Numbered from the stretch's first letter, positions 14,515-23,822 are shown. The stretch: DNA of 37,493 bases from Agrococcus casei LMG 22410 (GCF_900163565.1 NZ_FUHU01000014.1:1-37493), one strand, 5' to 3'. Numbers and translations: made by a program. The notes: generated by a model from the letters alone, not told the origin.

Positions 14515-15569
14515 CGCGAACCGAATCCGTGATCGGTGCACCGCATCGGCCACGGATCGCTGTCGGCGTGTTCATCCTCGCCTCCGTTGCCGCCCTGATC
14601 CTCTCGGTCGGCGTCGGTTCGGTGACGGTGTCGCCGGATCGGATCATTACCGTCATCGCCGATCATCTGTTGCCCTGGACTATCCCGACCTCGGCGACGG
14701 ACATCGAGACGCGCATCATCTGGGAGTTCCGCCTTCCGCGGGCACTGCTGGGTTTCGTCGTCGGTGCGGCGCTCGCTGTCGCCGGTGCTGTCTTGCAGGC
14801 TGTCGTCCGCAACCCGCTCGCCGACCCGTTCGTCTTCGGTGTCTCCTCCGGGGCCTCGGTCGCGGCGGTGGCGACGTTGACGCTCGCGACCGGGGCTCTC
14901 GCGGTCGTCTCGGTGCCGATCGCCGCGTTCGCCGGCGCACTGGCGACAACGTTGATCGTCTTCCTCCTCGCGCAGCAGCGCGGGCGAGTGACGCCGAACC
15001 GGCTCGTGCTCGCGGGCGTTGCGATGTCCTATCTGCTGAGCTCGATCACCAGCTACCTCGTGCTGCGGGCCAGCTCACCCGGGGAAGGAGTGACGTCCGT
15101 GCTCTCCTGGCTCTCCGGTAGCCTCGCCGCCGCGGAATGGGACGGCCTCGGGCTCCCTTCAGCGGTGCTCGTGATCACAATCGCCGTTCTCGTTCTGCTC
15201 GCCCGCGTTTTGAACGCGTTTCTCGTCGGAGACGAGACTGCGGCAAGTCTCGGTATCGATGTCGGACGGGTCCGCCTCGTCCTGTTCGTCATCACGTCTC
15301 TTCTGGTCGGCGTCGTTGTCGCCGTCAGCGGGGCAATCGGATTCGTGGGCCTTGTCGTGCCCCACGCCATGCGCATGATCGTCGGCTCGGATCACCGCTG
15401 GCTGCTTCCCAGCTCTGCTCTAGCGGGAGGCCTGCTGCTGGTCGTGGTGGACATCGTTGCCCGGACCGTCCTCGCCCCGACGGAGCTTCCTGTCGGGCTG
15501 CTCACCGCGGCGATCGGAGCACCGTTCTTCCTGTGGCTGCTGCGCCGGTCCGGACGGAGCGCGACATGA
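14511..15569 (+). CDS. FecCD/BtuC-type ABC permease
   Basis: This 352-residue permease has about ten membrane helices. Family landmarks are FRLPRALLGFVVGAALAVAG, LQAVVRNPLADPFVFGVSSG and the coupling region GAIGFVGLVVPHAMRMIVG followed by DHRWLLPSSALAG. The start is GTG at 14511, overlapping the stop of the binding-protein gene (GTGA). Only one permease gene is present in this operon, so the channel is probably a homodimer, unlike the two-permease iron operon at 26216-28293. Substrate is shared with the binding protein and unknown. Confidence 0.92.
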   Translation: MTRTESVIGAPHRPRIAVGVFILASVAALILSVGVGSVTVSPDRIITVIADHLLPWTIPTSATDIETRIIWEFRLPRALLGFVVGAALAVAGAVLQAVVRNPLADPFVFGVSSGASVAAVATLTLATGALAVVSVPIAAFAGALATTLIVFLLAQQRGRVTPNRLVLAGVAMSYLLSSITSYLVLRASSPGEGVTSVLSWLSGSLAAAEWDGLGLPSAVLVITIAVLVLLARVLNAFLVGDETAASLGIDVGRVRLVLFVITSLLVGVVVAVSGAIGFVGLVVPHAMRMIVGSDHRWLLPSSALAGGLLLVVVDIVARTVLAPTELPVGLLTAAIGAPFFLWLLRRSGRSAT

Positions 15570-16363
15570 ATCAGCCAGACCGCACAGTAGGTGCCCGGCT
15601 CGACGTTGAAGGTGTGAGCGTGCAGGTCGCCGGACGGCGCATCATCGACCGGGTCTCCCTCACCGCGGACGCAGAGGTGGTCGGGCTCGTCGGACCGAAC
15701 GGGAGCGGCAAATCCACCCTCCTCAGAACGATCTATCGCATGCTCTCACCGACATCCGGGCGTGTCGTCGCGGACGGAGACGAAGTTTGGCAGATGCGTG
15801 CACGAGATGCCGCCCGCATTACCGCAGCTGTCGTTCAGGACGGTCCGACAGATCTCGAGCTCACCGTCGCAGAATGCGTCGCGACCGGCCGGGTGCCCCA
15901 TGGCCGTCTCCTCGGCGCCGACAGCCGGGACGATCGCGCTGCAATCGAACACGCGATGTCCGTCACGAACGTCACCAACTTCGCAGCGCGACCGGTCGCA
16001 ACCCTCTCCGGAGGGGAGCGGCAACGGGTGCACCTCGCACGCGCCCTCGCGCAGCAGCCGCGAATCCTCGTGCTCGACGAGCCCACGAACCATCTCGACA
16101 TCCGACACCAGCTCGAACTCCTCGCCCTCGTCCGCGATCTCCGCATCACCATCCTGGTGACGCTGCACGACCTCAACCTCGCGGCCGCCTACTGCGACCG
16201 CATCGCCGTCCTCTCCAACGGCGTCGTCGCTGCCGACGGGACACCCCAGGACGTCTTCACCCCTGAACTGCTGCGTCGCGTCTTCGGGGTCACCGCGGCC
16301 ACGATCACCAACCCTCTGACCGGCCGCACCCAGCTTGTCTACACCGATAGGAGCACACCATGA
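15566..16363 (+). CDS. ABC importer ATPase (FecE/BtuD type)
   Basis: This 265-residue nucleotide-binding subunit has Walker A GPNGSGKST near residue 47, Q-loop VVQDGPTDLELTV, signature LSGGERQR, Walker B ILVLDEPTNHLD and switch His in TLHDLNLA, all intact. It powers import through the FecCD-type permease. ATG 15566 overlaps the permease stop by 4 bases. I rejected a longer frame starting inside the permease. Confidence 0.93.
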   Translation: MNQPDRTVGARLDVEGVSVQVAGRRIIDRVSLTADAEVVGLVGPNGSGKSTLLRTIYRMLSPTSGRVVADGDEVWQMRARDAARITAAVVQDGPTDLELTVAECVATGRVPHGRLLGADSRDDRAAIEHAMSVTNVTNFAARPVATLSGGERQRVHLARALAQQPRILVLDEPTNHLDIRHQLELLALVRDLRITILVTLHDLNLAAAYCDRIAVLSNGVVAADGTPQDVFTPELLRRVFGVTAATITNPLTGRTQLVYTDRSTP

Positions 16364-17190
16364 CCGATACACACGACAACCTCCACCGTGACTGGGACGC
16401 CATGCACCACGACCAGCCCTCGATGGCTACAGATGCAACGCGCGACACGGAAGTTCAGGCCGCGTGGGACCGTTCCGTCGCCGCACACGAAGCGCTCGCT
16501 GCCCGACCCGGCGTCACCTTCCAGGCAGACGAAGAGATCGTCATCGTCCTGCACCCCGGGTTCGACACCCTCGACGCAATCGGCCCACACTACTTCCTCA
16601 GCTCCATGCTCGGCGCAACCATCCATCTCGCCACAACCGGCGAACCCGGAGCGCCAGTCGTTAGTGCGGGCGGGCTCCCGCTGACGCCGACGATCGCGCT
16701 GGCAGACGTCGCCGACGCGCCGACCGTGCTCCTCGTACCCGGCGGAGACACCAGTGTCCTGACCAACGACCCTCACGCGATGACCGATATTCGTCGCCTG
16801 GGATACGCGGCGCAGGTCGTCGCGAGCGTTTGCACCGGCGCCATCGCCCTCGCCGCCGCCGGCCTCCTCCACGGGAGGCGAGCTACCTCACACTGGTCTG
16901 TCCGCCACCTCCTCGCCGGCTATGGGGCAACGCCTATCGACGAGAGAGTCGTCGTCGACGGGAACGTTATGACTGCCGCGGGCGTCACCGCCGGCATGGA
17001 CCTCGCCTTACGCCTGGTCGGACGTCTTCGAGGTGACGAGTACGCGCAGTTCCTTGAACTCGGAGCGGAGTACGCACCAGAACCACCATTCGGCACAGGC
17101 ACACCGGGCAAAGCCGGAACTGAACTCACCGCACTCGCGCAAGACTTCTTCGCCACCGTCGAACACGGACTACGCGCACCGGCTACTTAG
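16360..17190 (+). CDS. DJ-1/PfpI-family protein, isonitrile-hydratase-like
   Basis: This 276-residue soluble protein is coupled to the ATPase gene by an ATGA overlap. After an extra N-terminal segment rich in His and Asp (about 1-55, with WDAMHHDQP), the DJ-1/PfpI domain covers about 58-235. It has HPGFDTLDAIGP (Asp72) and SVCTGAIALAAAGLL (Cys158-Thr159). In Pseudomonas isonitrile hydratase an Asp, a Cys and the next Thr are catalytic; equivalents of all three are present here. Isonitrile hydratase turns R-NC into the N-formamide. Other DJ-1 proteins with this triad have different or unknown activity, so the reaction is inferred. As the last gene of the importer operon it may process the imported ligand. 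Confidence 0.85.
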   Translation: MTDTHDNLHRDWDAMHHDQPSMATDATRDTEVQAAWDRSVAAHEALAARPGVTFQADEEIVIVLHPGFDTLDAIGPHYFLSSMLGATIHLATTGEPGAPVVSAGGLPLTPTIALADVADAPTVLLVPGGDTSVLTNDPHAMTDIRRLGYAAQVVASVCTGAIALAAAGLLHGRRATSHWSVRHLLAGYGATPIDERVVVDGNVMTAAGVTAGMDLALRLVGRLRGDEYAQFLELGAEYAPEPPFGTGTPGKAGTELTALAQDFFATVEHGLRAPAT

Positions 17191-17388
17191 AACCCTGAAA
17201 CGCCCTGAAGCCAGAGCCGCCTAACGTCCGTAGAGCGCGCCCATACACCACCGCGAACCCGCTTCTCTGTTGAATGCGCGGAGGCTACAGCGGTCGCCGT
17301 AGATAGGGGATGTCAGTAACGCTGTGGTCCCAGGTGATCGGGTTCGCCTAAGCACGGGCCGCACCGGGAGCTGGCTAAGGTCGAGAGC

Positions 17389-17750
17389 ATGGATGGGATC
17401 GTGCTCGCGGTAAGTGCCGTCGTCGTTGACGCACAAGGACGCGTGCTGCTCGTCAAACGTGGTACAGAGCCGGAGAAGGGCTGTTGGTCGGTCCCAGGAG
17501 GCAGCGTCGATCCGGGTGAGATGCTGGCGGAATGCGCCGCGCGGGAAGCGTTCGAAGAAACCGGGCTGCACGTCCAGATCATCCGAGAACTGTGGGTGGC
17601 AACCGTACCAACCGGCGACGGACATCAGTTCGAGATTCATGATTTCCTGACGACGCCCGCTGGGTCGCGCCCGACGAGCTCCACCGTCTCCCGCTGACCA
17701 CCGGACTCGTCGGCTATCTGGAACGAGCAGGACTCATCCCGACAACCTGG
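17389..17750 (+). pseudogene. Frameshifted Nudix hydrolase
   Basis: The frame from ATG 17389 reads a Nudix fold with an intact Nudix box (GGSVDPGEMLAECAAREAF then EETGL), which binds Mg2+ and hydrolyses nucleoside-diphosphate-linked compounds. After FEIHDFLTT near 17650 the frame is lost and the protein ends at 17697. From 17649 another frame continues the family sequence (DDARWVAPDELHRLPLT and TGLVGYLERAGLIPTTW) to about 17750. The loop expected between the halves is missing, so a deletion of some tens of bases that is not a multiple of three is likely. The product is probably inactive unless the shift is a sequencing error. Confidence 0.75.
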
Positions 17751-17844
17751 GCCGCGCCCATAAGTCCAACTCACTCAGCCAGCCCGGACAAGGCACTCCG
17801 TCTTCGGCACGGCCTGGCGGAGGGCCGTCGCGTACCTATCGGGT

Positions 17845-19542
17845 GTGACGGTGTCGATCAGGGTGATGACCGCCGGGGATGGATACCGGTACCTGCTGAA
17901 CTCCGTCGTCACCGGCGACGGGGACCGTGACGCCGCCTCTGCGTTGACGAGGTACTACCTGGAATCGGGAACACCTCCAGGCGCATGGATCGGGTCTGGA
18001 CTTGTCGGTCTTTCAGGCGGCGTGACGGCGGGCGCGACGGTGACCGAGGAGCAGTTGCGGCAGTTGATGGGTTACGGGCAGGACCCGAACAACGGCGAGC
18101 AATTGGGGCGTCCGTACCGGACGTTCGCAACCGCAACGGAACGGGTCGAGCGTCGTCTCAAGAAACTCTCGGACTCACTCACCGACGAGGAGCGTGCGAC
18201 CCAGACCACGCTGATCGAGGCCGAAGAAGCGGCAAAGCCGACGGACGCGCCGGTGGCGGGGTTCGATTTGACGTTCTCGGTGCCGAAGTCCGTCTCCACC
18301 CTGTGGGCGGTTGCCGACGGTGGCACGCAGGCGCTGATCACCCAGGCCCACCACGCCGCGATCCACGATGTGATCGCCCTGATCGAGCGAGACGTCGCGA
18401 TGACCCGGATCGGTGCGAAAGGACCGCGGGGCGCAGTAGCCCAGGTCGAAGTACAAGGCGTAATCGCGACTGCATACGACCACTACGACTCCCGTGCGGC
18501 GGATCCGCAGCTGCACACGCATGTGGTGGTCGCGAACCGGGTCCAGGCCGTTCATGACGGGAAGTGGCGGACCCTTGACTCTCGCGCGATTCATGCGGCG
18601 GTGACGGGGTTGTCGGAGCATTACAACGCGGTCCTCTCCGATCACCTCACAGCGATGCTCGGGGTGGGGTGGGAGGCGCGGGAGCGTGGTGTGGGGCGGT
18701 CGACGGCGTGGGAGATCGCCGGTGTGCCGCAGGCGCTGATGGACGCGTTCTCTTCCCGCACCCGTGATATCGAGCAGGTCAAGGACCGCCTCGTCGCCGA
18801 GCACGTGGTCAAGCATGGGAGGCAGCCGTCTCCGAAGTTGTTGTGGCAGTTCCGGCAACAGGCCACGTTGGAGACACGGCCTCCGAAGCAGCACCACTCT
18901 CTGAGCGACCTAACCGCCCAGTGGCGGGAACGTGCCACCGAGCTGCTCGGGGAGGATGCTCCGACGTGGGCCACAACGCTCCTGTCCAGGAGTGCCGGGG
19001 AGCCGTTGTTGCGCGCGGACGACATCCCATTGGGGGATCTCGAGCAGGTTGCCGAGGTGGTGGTGGCGCGGGTGGGTGATCGTCGGGCGACGTGGAAACG
19101 ATGGAATCTGCATGCGGAGGCTGTCCGGCAGACGATGGGACTCCGGTTCGCGTCTGCGACCGACCGCGACCACATCACTCACCAGATCGTCGACGCCGCA
19201 GAACGAGTGTCGCTGCGTCTGACACCGCCGGAGCTCGCGTCGAGCCCGCCGACATTCCGCCGCCCAGACGGGTCCAGTAGGTTCCGCCCGAAGGCCGCGA
19301 CTGTGTTCTCTTCCGAACAGGTCCTCGCTGCCGAAGACCGTCTCCTGGACGCGTCGAACGACAGGTCTGCGCCGACGGTGCCGCTCATGTGGATTGAGCA
19401 GGCCGCGCGGACGAAGAACCGCGACGGGAATGTGTTGTCGCCGGATCAGGAGCGGGCGATCGCGAAGATCGGCGTCTCCGCCCGCACCCTCGACGTATTG
19501 GTCGGTCCGGCAGGGACGGGGAATACCACGTGTTGGGTTTGA
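17845..19542 (+). pseudogene. Truncated MobF/TrwC-type conjugative relaxase
   Basis: The N-terminal relaxase domain (about 1-300) is well preserved. It shows MTVSIRVMTAGDGYRYLL, Tyr residues in LTRYYLESG, AGFDLTFSVPKSVSTLW and the metal-binding histidines in LHTHVVVANRV. MobF relaxases nick oriT and carry the strand covalently through Tyr. The C-terminal RecD-like helicase begins normally (LSPDQERAIAKIG) but the frame ends inside the Walker A motif: GPAGTGNTT has Asn for the essential Lys, then a short unrelated tail and a stop at 19542. Roughly half the protein or more is missing. The start is GTG at 17845. It lies directly after the broken Nudix gene, with no traI or T4SS genes nearby. Confidence 0.85.
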
Positions 19543-19707
19543 CGCGTCTGAAAAGCGCGGCGTGTCAGGCTGAGGACACGTGAAATCTACAGCCCCAACC
19601 GTCAATGGCGGAACGCAGATCACTCGCCGCCCGCATCTGCTCTACTGCAGAGCGAGGTTCGGGGAATCGTCACCATGCCTCGCGGCGACCTCGCTCGCCG
19701 CTGAACG

Positions 19708-19818
19708 ATGGCCGAGCTGAGCCACATGGTGTACCACTTGACCCCGAACCTCACCCGAGTGTTCAACTCATCGTTTGACGCGTCGCCCACGCAGGTTCTG
19801 GTGCGGCTTCGCGCCTAG
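19708..19818 (+). pseudogene. Possible AraC-type HTH remnant in an otherwise empty gap (19543-19850)
   Basis: In the gap between the truncated relaxase and lysE, a 36-codon frame reads MAELSHMVYHLTP then NLTRVFNSSFDASPTQVLVRLRA. The latter resembles the second helix-turn-helix of AraC regulators (HxxRVFxxxFGxSPxxYLxRLR). There is no matching first HTH or sensor domain. A 9-base inverted repeat, GAGCGAGGT (19651-19659) and ACCTCGCTC (19688-19696), lies just upstream. Nothing else recognisable was found in these 308 bases. Confidence 0.3.
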
Positions 19819-19850
19819 CGGGTCACCGATTCGTGGCTCACCGACCGGGG

Positions 19851-20471
19851 TTATCGGGGCAGCAGTTGCCAGGCGATGGTGGCGATCATGCCGGTTCCGA
19901 AGAGTACGAGGAAGACACCGGCTGTCTTTGTGAGCCAAGGAACCAGGCTGTTGATGCGCGTGAGGGTGCGTTTGGTGCCGAGTGCGATTGCGATGAACAG
20001 GTCCCAGGCGAGCACGACGGCGAACATCCACACCCCGTAAGCGATAAGCGTCAGTGGCGGAGCCCCGGTGAGAACGGTGGCGAGGCTGAGATAGAAGAGC
20101 GCGTTCTTCGGGTTCAGCAATCCGGATGCGATGCCGAGGCCGAGGTTCTTCGCCCACGTCGCCTGCTCAACGTCCGGGGAATCATCGGGGTCGAAATGTG
20201 CGTTCGACCGGATGAACGCGACGCCGATGTACACCAGGAATGCGCCTCCGGCGGTCTGGATCACTGTGAGCAACGTCGGGTGCGAGATGAGCGAGAGACC
20301 GGAGAAAGCGGCGGCGATGAATGTCCCATTGGCGGTAGCGATTCCCACGCAGATGCCGGTCGCGTTTCGCCAGCCGCTGGTCATCGCGGTGCGGGCGATG
20401 AGGAAGAAGTCCACTCCGGGGATCAGCAACGCGAGGAAGTGCACGACGGCGACCGCGACGAACTGCTCCAT
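19851..20471 (-). CDS. LysE/RhtB-family amino-acid or metabolite exporter
   Basis: This 206-residue membrane protein has about six helices and the family start pattern VVHFLALLIPGVDFFLIARTAM (PGPD-like motif, here PGVD), then GICVGIATANGT, GGAFLVYIGVAFI and GLLNPKNALFYLSL. These exporters remove amino acids or related small molecules using the proton gradient. The ATG at 20471 has GAGGAGGG upstream; a longer in-frame reading from 20711 lacks similarity and overlaps the next gene. It lies 80 bases downstream of the AraC-type gene on the same strand, a frequent regulator-exporter pairing. Confidence 0.9.
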   Translation of the reverse strand: MEQFVAVAVVHFLALLIPGVDFFLIARTAMTSGWRNATGICVGIATANGTFIAAAFSGLSLISHPTLLTVIQTAGGAFLVYIGVAFIRSNAHFDPDDSPDVEQATWAKNLGLGIASGLLNPKNALFYLSLATVLTGAPPLTLIAYGVWMFAVVLAWDLFIAIALGTKRTLTRINSLVPWLTKTAGVFLVLFGTGMIATIAWQLLPR

Positions 20472-20551
20472 ATCCCTCCTCGTGGATGCTTGACAGCGAA
20501 CCTGTCCAGCATCTGCGCCAGAGGCGGGCGGGGTCTTGTACGTTCTTGCGG

Positions 20552-21340
20552 TCAGGCCCGGTACGCGCCAGGAGATGTGGCGACATGGGCGCGGAACACG
20601 CGATGGAAGTGGCTCTGATCGGTGAAGCCCAGCTCGTGTGCAGTGTCCGCAATGGCGTGCCCGTCGCGGAGGAGCTGCCGGGCTTTCTGGATTCGTGCGT
20701 TCTGTCGCCACGCCAACGGAGCAAGGCCCGTCGCCTGCTTCACCGCGCGAATCAGTTGATACTTCGAGATGCTGATGGTCTCGGCCAACTCATCGAGCCT
20801 GGGATTGGTCTCATCTTCACGAAGCCGCCGCAGCACGGGAGCCAAGCGGCCAGAGAGCGCTGGGTCAGAGTCGCCGGTCACCAGATGTTCCGGCGTGGCA
20901 GCACCGAGCTCGTCCACGAGCTCCCGGAACCGGCTCTCGATACGGTGGGCTGTTGCGCCCGAGAAGATGAGCTCGCTCCACGCGGTAGCCCGGTGATGCA
21001 GGTCTGGTCTGCGCAGCACGGTGACGCCCGAGAACAGTGCAGCGACCCCGTCCGTGGTGGCGAGGGAGGCCGCCCAGTTCTGATCCATGTGGATCATCTG
21101 GTACAGCCAGGAACCGTCGTCGGGGTTGCACTGGTGGACCTGCTCTGCGGCGATGACGATCACATCCCCGGGTTCAAGCCGGACACGGCCGCCGAGGGGA
21201 CCGGAGAACACCGAGGTGCCCTCGTCGATCAGCCCGATCGAGAACGCGTCGTGGGTGTGCGGCCGGTAGCAGGAGTTCTCCTGACAGGACCGCCGCGCTT
21301 CCAGATGCGGCAGCGCAGCGCTTCTGATGAACTCAGTCAA
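20552..21340 (-). CDS. AraC-family regulator with cupin sensor domain
   Basis: This 262-residue protein has an N-terminal cupin-like AraC ligand-binding domain (about 20-110, with YRPHTHDAFSIGLIDEG and LEPGDVIVIAAEQVHQC). The C-terminal double HTH is at about 165-262 (RLDELAETISISKYQLIRAV and IADTAHELGFTDQSHFHRVF). The start codon is TTG at 21340, fixed by a strong GGAGGT 6 bases upstream and no suitable ATG nearby. It precedes the lysE-type exporter on the same strand and probably controls it. Confidence 0.9.
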   Translation of the reverse strand: MTEFIRSAALPHLEARRSCQENSCYRPHTHDAFSIGLIDEGTSVFSGPLGGRVRLEPGDVIVIAAEQVHQCNPDDGSWLYQMIHMDQNWAASLATTDGVAALFSGVTVLRRPDLHHRATAWSELIFSGATAHRIESRFRELVDELGAATPEHLVTGDSDPALSGRLAPVLRRLREDETNPRLDELAETISISKYQLIRAVKQATGLAPLAWRQNARIQKARQLLRDGHAIADTAHELGFTDQSHFHRVFRAHVATSPGAYRA

Positions 21341-21620
21341 CCGTGCACCTCCGTCTCATATTAGCGTCAAGCCCAAGACTACTGAGGTGCCACTGATGAA
21401 CAGTTCATGTTCCCGGGGTGAGCCATCGCGCCGAGTATGGCTCTGCGGGATCAGGGTCGAAACGGTCATCGACCGGATGTCACCGCATGCCCTCGCCTCA
21501 CGCTCGGGTCTGCCTCCACTTCGTCGCCCTCGACGCGGCCCAGTGATCAATTAGCGAGACTCATGGCTGTATTCGCGAATCGCTGTTGTTCGGGTTCTCG
21601 TGCCTGGATTGACTGGACCA

Positions 21621-22841
21621 ATGGCTTCTCTCCCCTCTGTTCCCACAACCATCGAACCGAAGATGGGTACGAATTCCACGGGTGGGTGGGGGCCGGTGCT
21701 CGCGGTCGCGCTGTGTACGTTCTTAGTCGTCACGTCAGAGATGATGCCTGTGGGTGTGCTGACTCCTATGGCCTCGTCCTTGGAGATCAGTGCGGGACTC
21801 GCGGGGATGTCGTTGACGATCACGGGGATCGTCGCTGCTGTCGTGTCGACGTTGGCACCGGTGCTCGCGGGTCGTGCTGACCGGCGAACGGTGATCATCG
21901 TGTTCATGCTGGTGCTGTCCGGTTCGAACGCGTTGACCGCTCTAGCTCCGACGTTCTGGGTACTCGCCATTGCCCGCGTGCTGCTGGGCATGTCGATGGG
22001 CATCGTCTGGGGACTGGCCGCAGGTCTTGGGCCTCGTCTTGCGCAGCGAGGGCGGGTGGCGCTGGCGACCACGCTGATCTTCTCCGGTGTCTCGATCGCT
22101 TCTGTGCTCGGCGTGCCCTTGGGGACCTTCGTCGCGGATGCGTTCGGATGGCGCGCAACGTTCTGGGTGCTCGCTGTACTCGGGGTCGTGTCCGCGAGGC
22201 TGCTCGTGGTCTTGTTGCCGTCTCTGCCCGCGAACCATAACGGACGGTTGGGAGCGGTTTTTGGTGTGATGAGGAACCGCGGTGTAGCGGCGGGGATCAT
22301 CATTACGGGGCTCGTCGCCCTGGCCCATTTCACCGGGTACACGTATGTGCGTCCGATCCTGGAGAGCGAGACCGGAATGGACCCAGCGGGGATCGCTACG
22401 GCACTGCTGGTGTATGGCATCGCGGGAGTCATCGGGAACTTCACGCTGGGACCGTTAGCCGGGCGGGCCACACGCACCGCCGTACTGATCGCGATCGGCG
22501 GAGTCGCGGCCGCGACTCTCGCCCTGGCACTGGGCGGTGGCAGCGCGGCCGTTCCCGCGCTGGTCATCCTGGTGGTGTGGGGGCTCGGCTACGGTGGCGT
22601 GTCGGCATCGACACAGACCTGGACAGCAAAAGCCGACCCGGAGCGCGTTGAGGCCTCCGCAGCACTGTGGGCGGGCGTCTTCAACGCGAGCGTGGCCCTG
22701 GGAGCAGTGCTCGGCGGGCTCGTCATCGACGGCAGTGATGCGAGAACGGCAACCGGGGTCGCCGCGATCATTGCCCTGACAGCGTTCGTCTTGGCGGCGG
22801 CGACGCGGCCGACCAAGCGAGCGTCCATGATAGACGCTTGA
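21621..22841 (+). CDS. MFS transporter (DHA1-type drug/metabolite efflux)
   Basis: This protein of about 406 residues has 12 hydrophobic helices. MFS motifs are visible: loop 2-3 AGRADRRTVIIVFM (related to GxxxDRxGRR), and ARVLLGMSMGIVWGLAAGLG with the following VSIASVLGVPLGTFVADAFG, typical of antiporter motif C-like helices in the CmlA/AraJ-like DHA1 group. The start is uncertain: ATG 21621, GTG 21600 or ATG 21663; none has a strong ribosome-binding site. It is convergent with the LysR gene (18-base gap). Likely function is proton-driven efflux of a small molecule or sugar-like compound; substrate unknown. Confidence 0.88.
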   Translation: MASLPSVPTTIEPKMGTNSTGGWGPVLAVALCTFLVVTSEMMPVGVLTPMASSLEISAGLAGMSLTITGIVAAVVSTLAPVLAGRADRRTVIIVFMLVLSGSNALTALAPTFWVLAIARVLLGMSMGIVWGLAAGLGPRLAQRGRVALATTLIFSGVSIASVLGVPLGTFVADAFGWRATFWVLAVLGVVSARLLVVLLPSLPANHNGRLGAVFGVMRNRGVAAGIIITGLVALAHFTGYTYVRPILESETGMDPAGIATALLVYGIAGVIGNFTLGPLAGRATRTAVLIAIGGVAAATLALALGGGSAAVPALVILVVWGLGYGGVSASTQTWTAKADPERVEASAALWAGVFNASVALGAVLGGLVIDGSDARTATGVAAIIALTAFVLAAATRPTKRASMIDA

Positions 22842-22858
22842 AGAGATTCCCGGTGTCG

Positions 22859-23791
22859 TCACGCGGCGTGAGTCTGCGCCCGCAGCTCCTGTGCGAATCG
22901 CCCCACCAGTGGGTGCGTCCTCCCTCTCCCCGCGAGAGCAACCAATGAGGTGCTGGGCAGGGCAGGCACCGGCACGTACTGCACGTCAGGTCTGGGCATA
23001 TAAGCCGCGCTGGCCTTGCACAGCAGAACCCCAAGGTTGTCGCTCGCGACCATCGACAGAGCTTCGGGCAGTGTCGATGCGGTCGCCTCGTATCGCAGGC
23101 GGTGCCCGCTGGGAGTCGTGCTCGGCGCGTTGGCCTCACGCCAATAGTCCGGAGCGGATGCCGCGGGCGCGACCATCCCGATCCGCGACAACACCGCAGC
23201 ATCAAGCTGCGAACTCGCAGCTGACGGATGCCTGCGGGACAGAGCCAGGTATTGCGGTTGGCGGGAGAACTCAGCCAACTGCTGAAAACCATGCTCCCTG
23301 CTGGGCGACAGCACGACAGCGACATCCACACCGTCTTGGGCGAGCCTGGTGAACGGGTCAGCCCACGGCAGCTCGATGAGCTTGGTCATCCCCGCCGGGA
23401 GCGAGGCGACGGTGCGGATGAGAGATTCGTATACCGCGCACTGGAATCCGATACGCAACGGTCTCGCCGAAGAGGAGGCTGCGGCTTGCGCATCCTCGAA
23501 TCCTGCTCGAAGACGCGACATGGCGGGGACGACCTCCGACGCCAAAATGGTGCCGAGCGGAGTCACGACCACGCGACGGCTGGTGCGCTCGAACAACAGT
23601 CCGCCAACCCGACTCTCGAGACGCTTGATCATCTGTGGCCCGCGCCCCTGGGTCACCCCGAGCCGCTCCGCGACACGACCGAAATGCAACTCATCCGTGA
23701 GCACAGCAAAACACTCCAACTCACGCAACGGCAGATCAGGACCGATCCACGCTGTCACTTCGCACCGTCCTGTCCCGCCACTGCCAGGCAT
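22859..23791 (-). CDS. LysR-family transcriptional regulator
   Basis: This 310-residue protein has the N-terminal winged HTH at about 20-80 (LRELECFAVLTDELHFG, RVAERLGVTQGRGPQMIKRL, FERTSRRVVVTPLG). It is followed by a substrate-binding domain (RPLRIGFQCAVYESL, GVDVAVVLSP, ALSMVASDNLGVLLC). The effector is unknown. ATG 23791 is used; GTG 23758 is an alternative, and neither has a clear ribosome-binding site. It lies 31 bases downstream of the MerR gene on the same strand, so the two may be cotranscribed. Confidence 0.88.
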   Translation of the reverse strand: MPGSGGTGRCEVTAWIGPDLPLRELECFAVLTDELHFGRVAERLGVTQGRGPQMIKRLESRVGGLLFERTSRRVVVTPLGTILASEVVPAMSRLRAGFEDAQAAASSSARPLRIGFQCAVYESLIRTVASLPAGMTKLIELPWADPFTRLAQDGVDVAVVLSPSREHGFQQLAEFSRQPQYLALSRRHPSAASSQLDAAVLSRIGMVAPAASAPDYWREANAPSTTPSGHRLRYEATASTLPEALSMVASDNLGVLLCKASAAYMPRPDVQYVPVPALPSTSLVALAGRGRTHPLVGRFAQELRAQTHAA

Positions 23792-23822
23792 CGCCGATCA
23801 GCAGGCGTACTGGGACGCCTCA

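Noticed and set aside
17285-17302. CTACA...CGTAG dyad upstream of the Nudix gene, resembling the BlaI-type sites
   Set aside because: The half-site spacing is 2 bases longer than in the copZ and blaI boxes and the core ACA-N3-TGT is absent; it lies about 90 bases from a broken gene.
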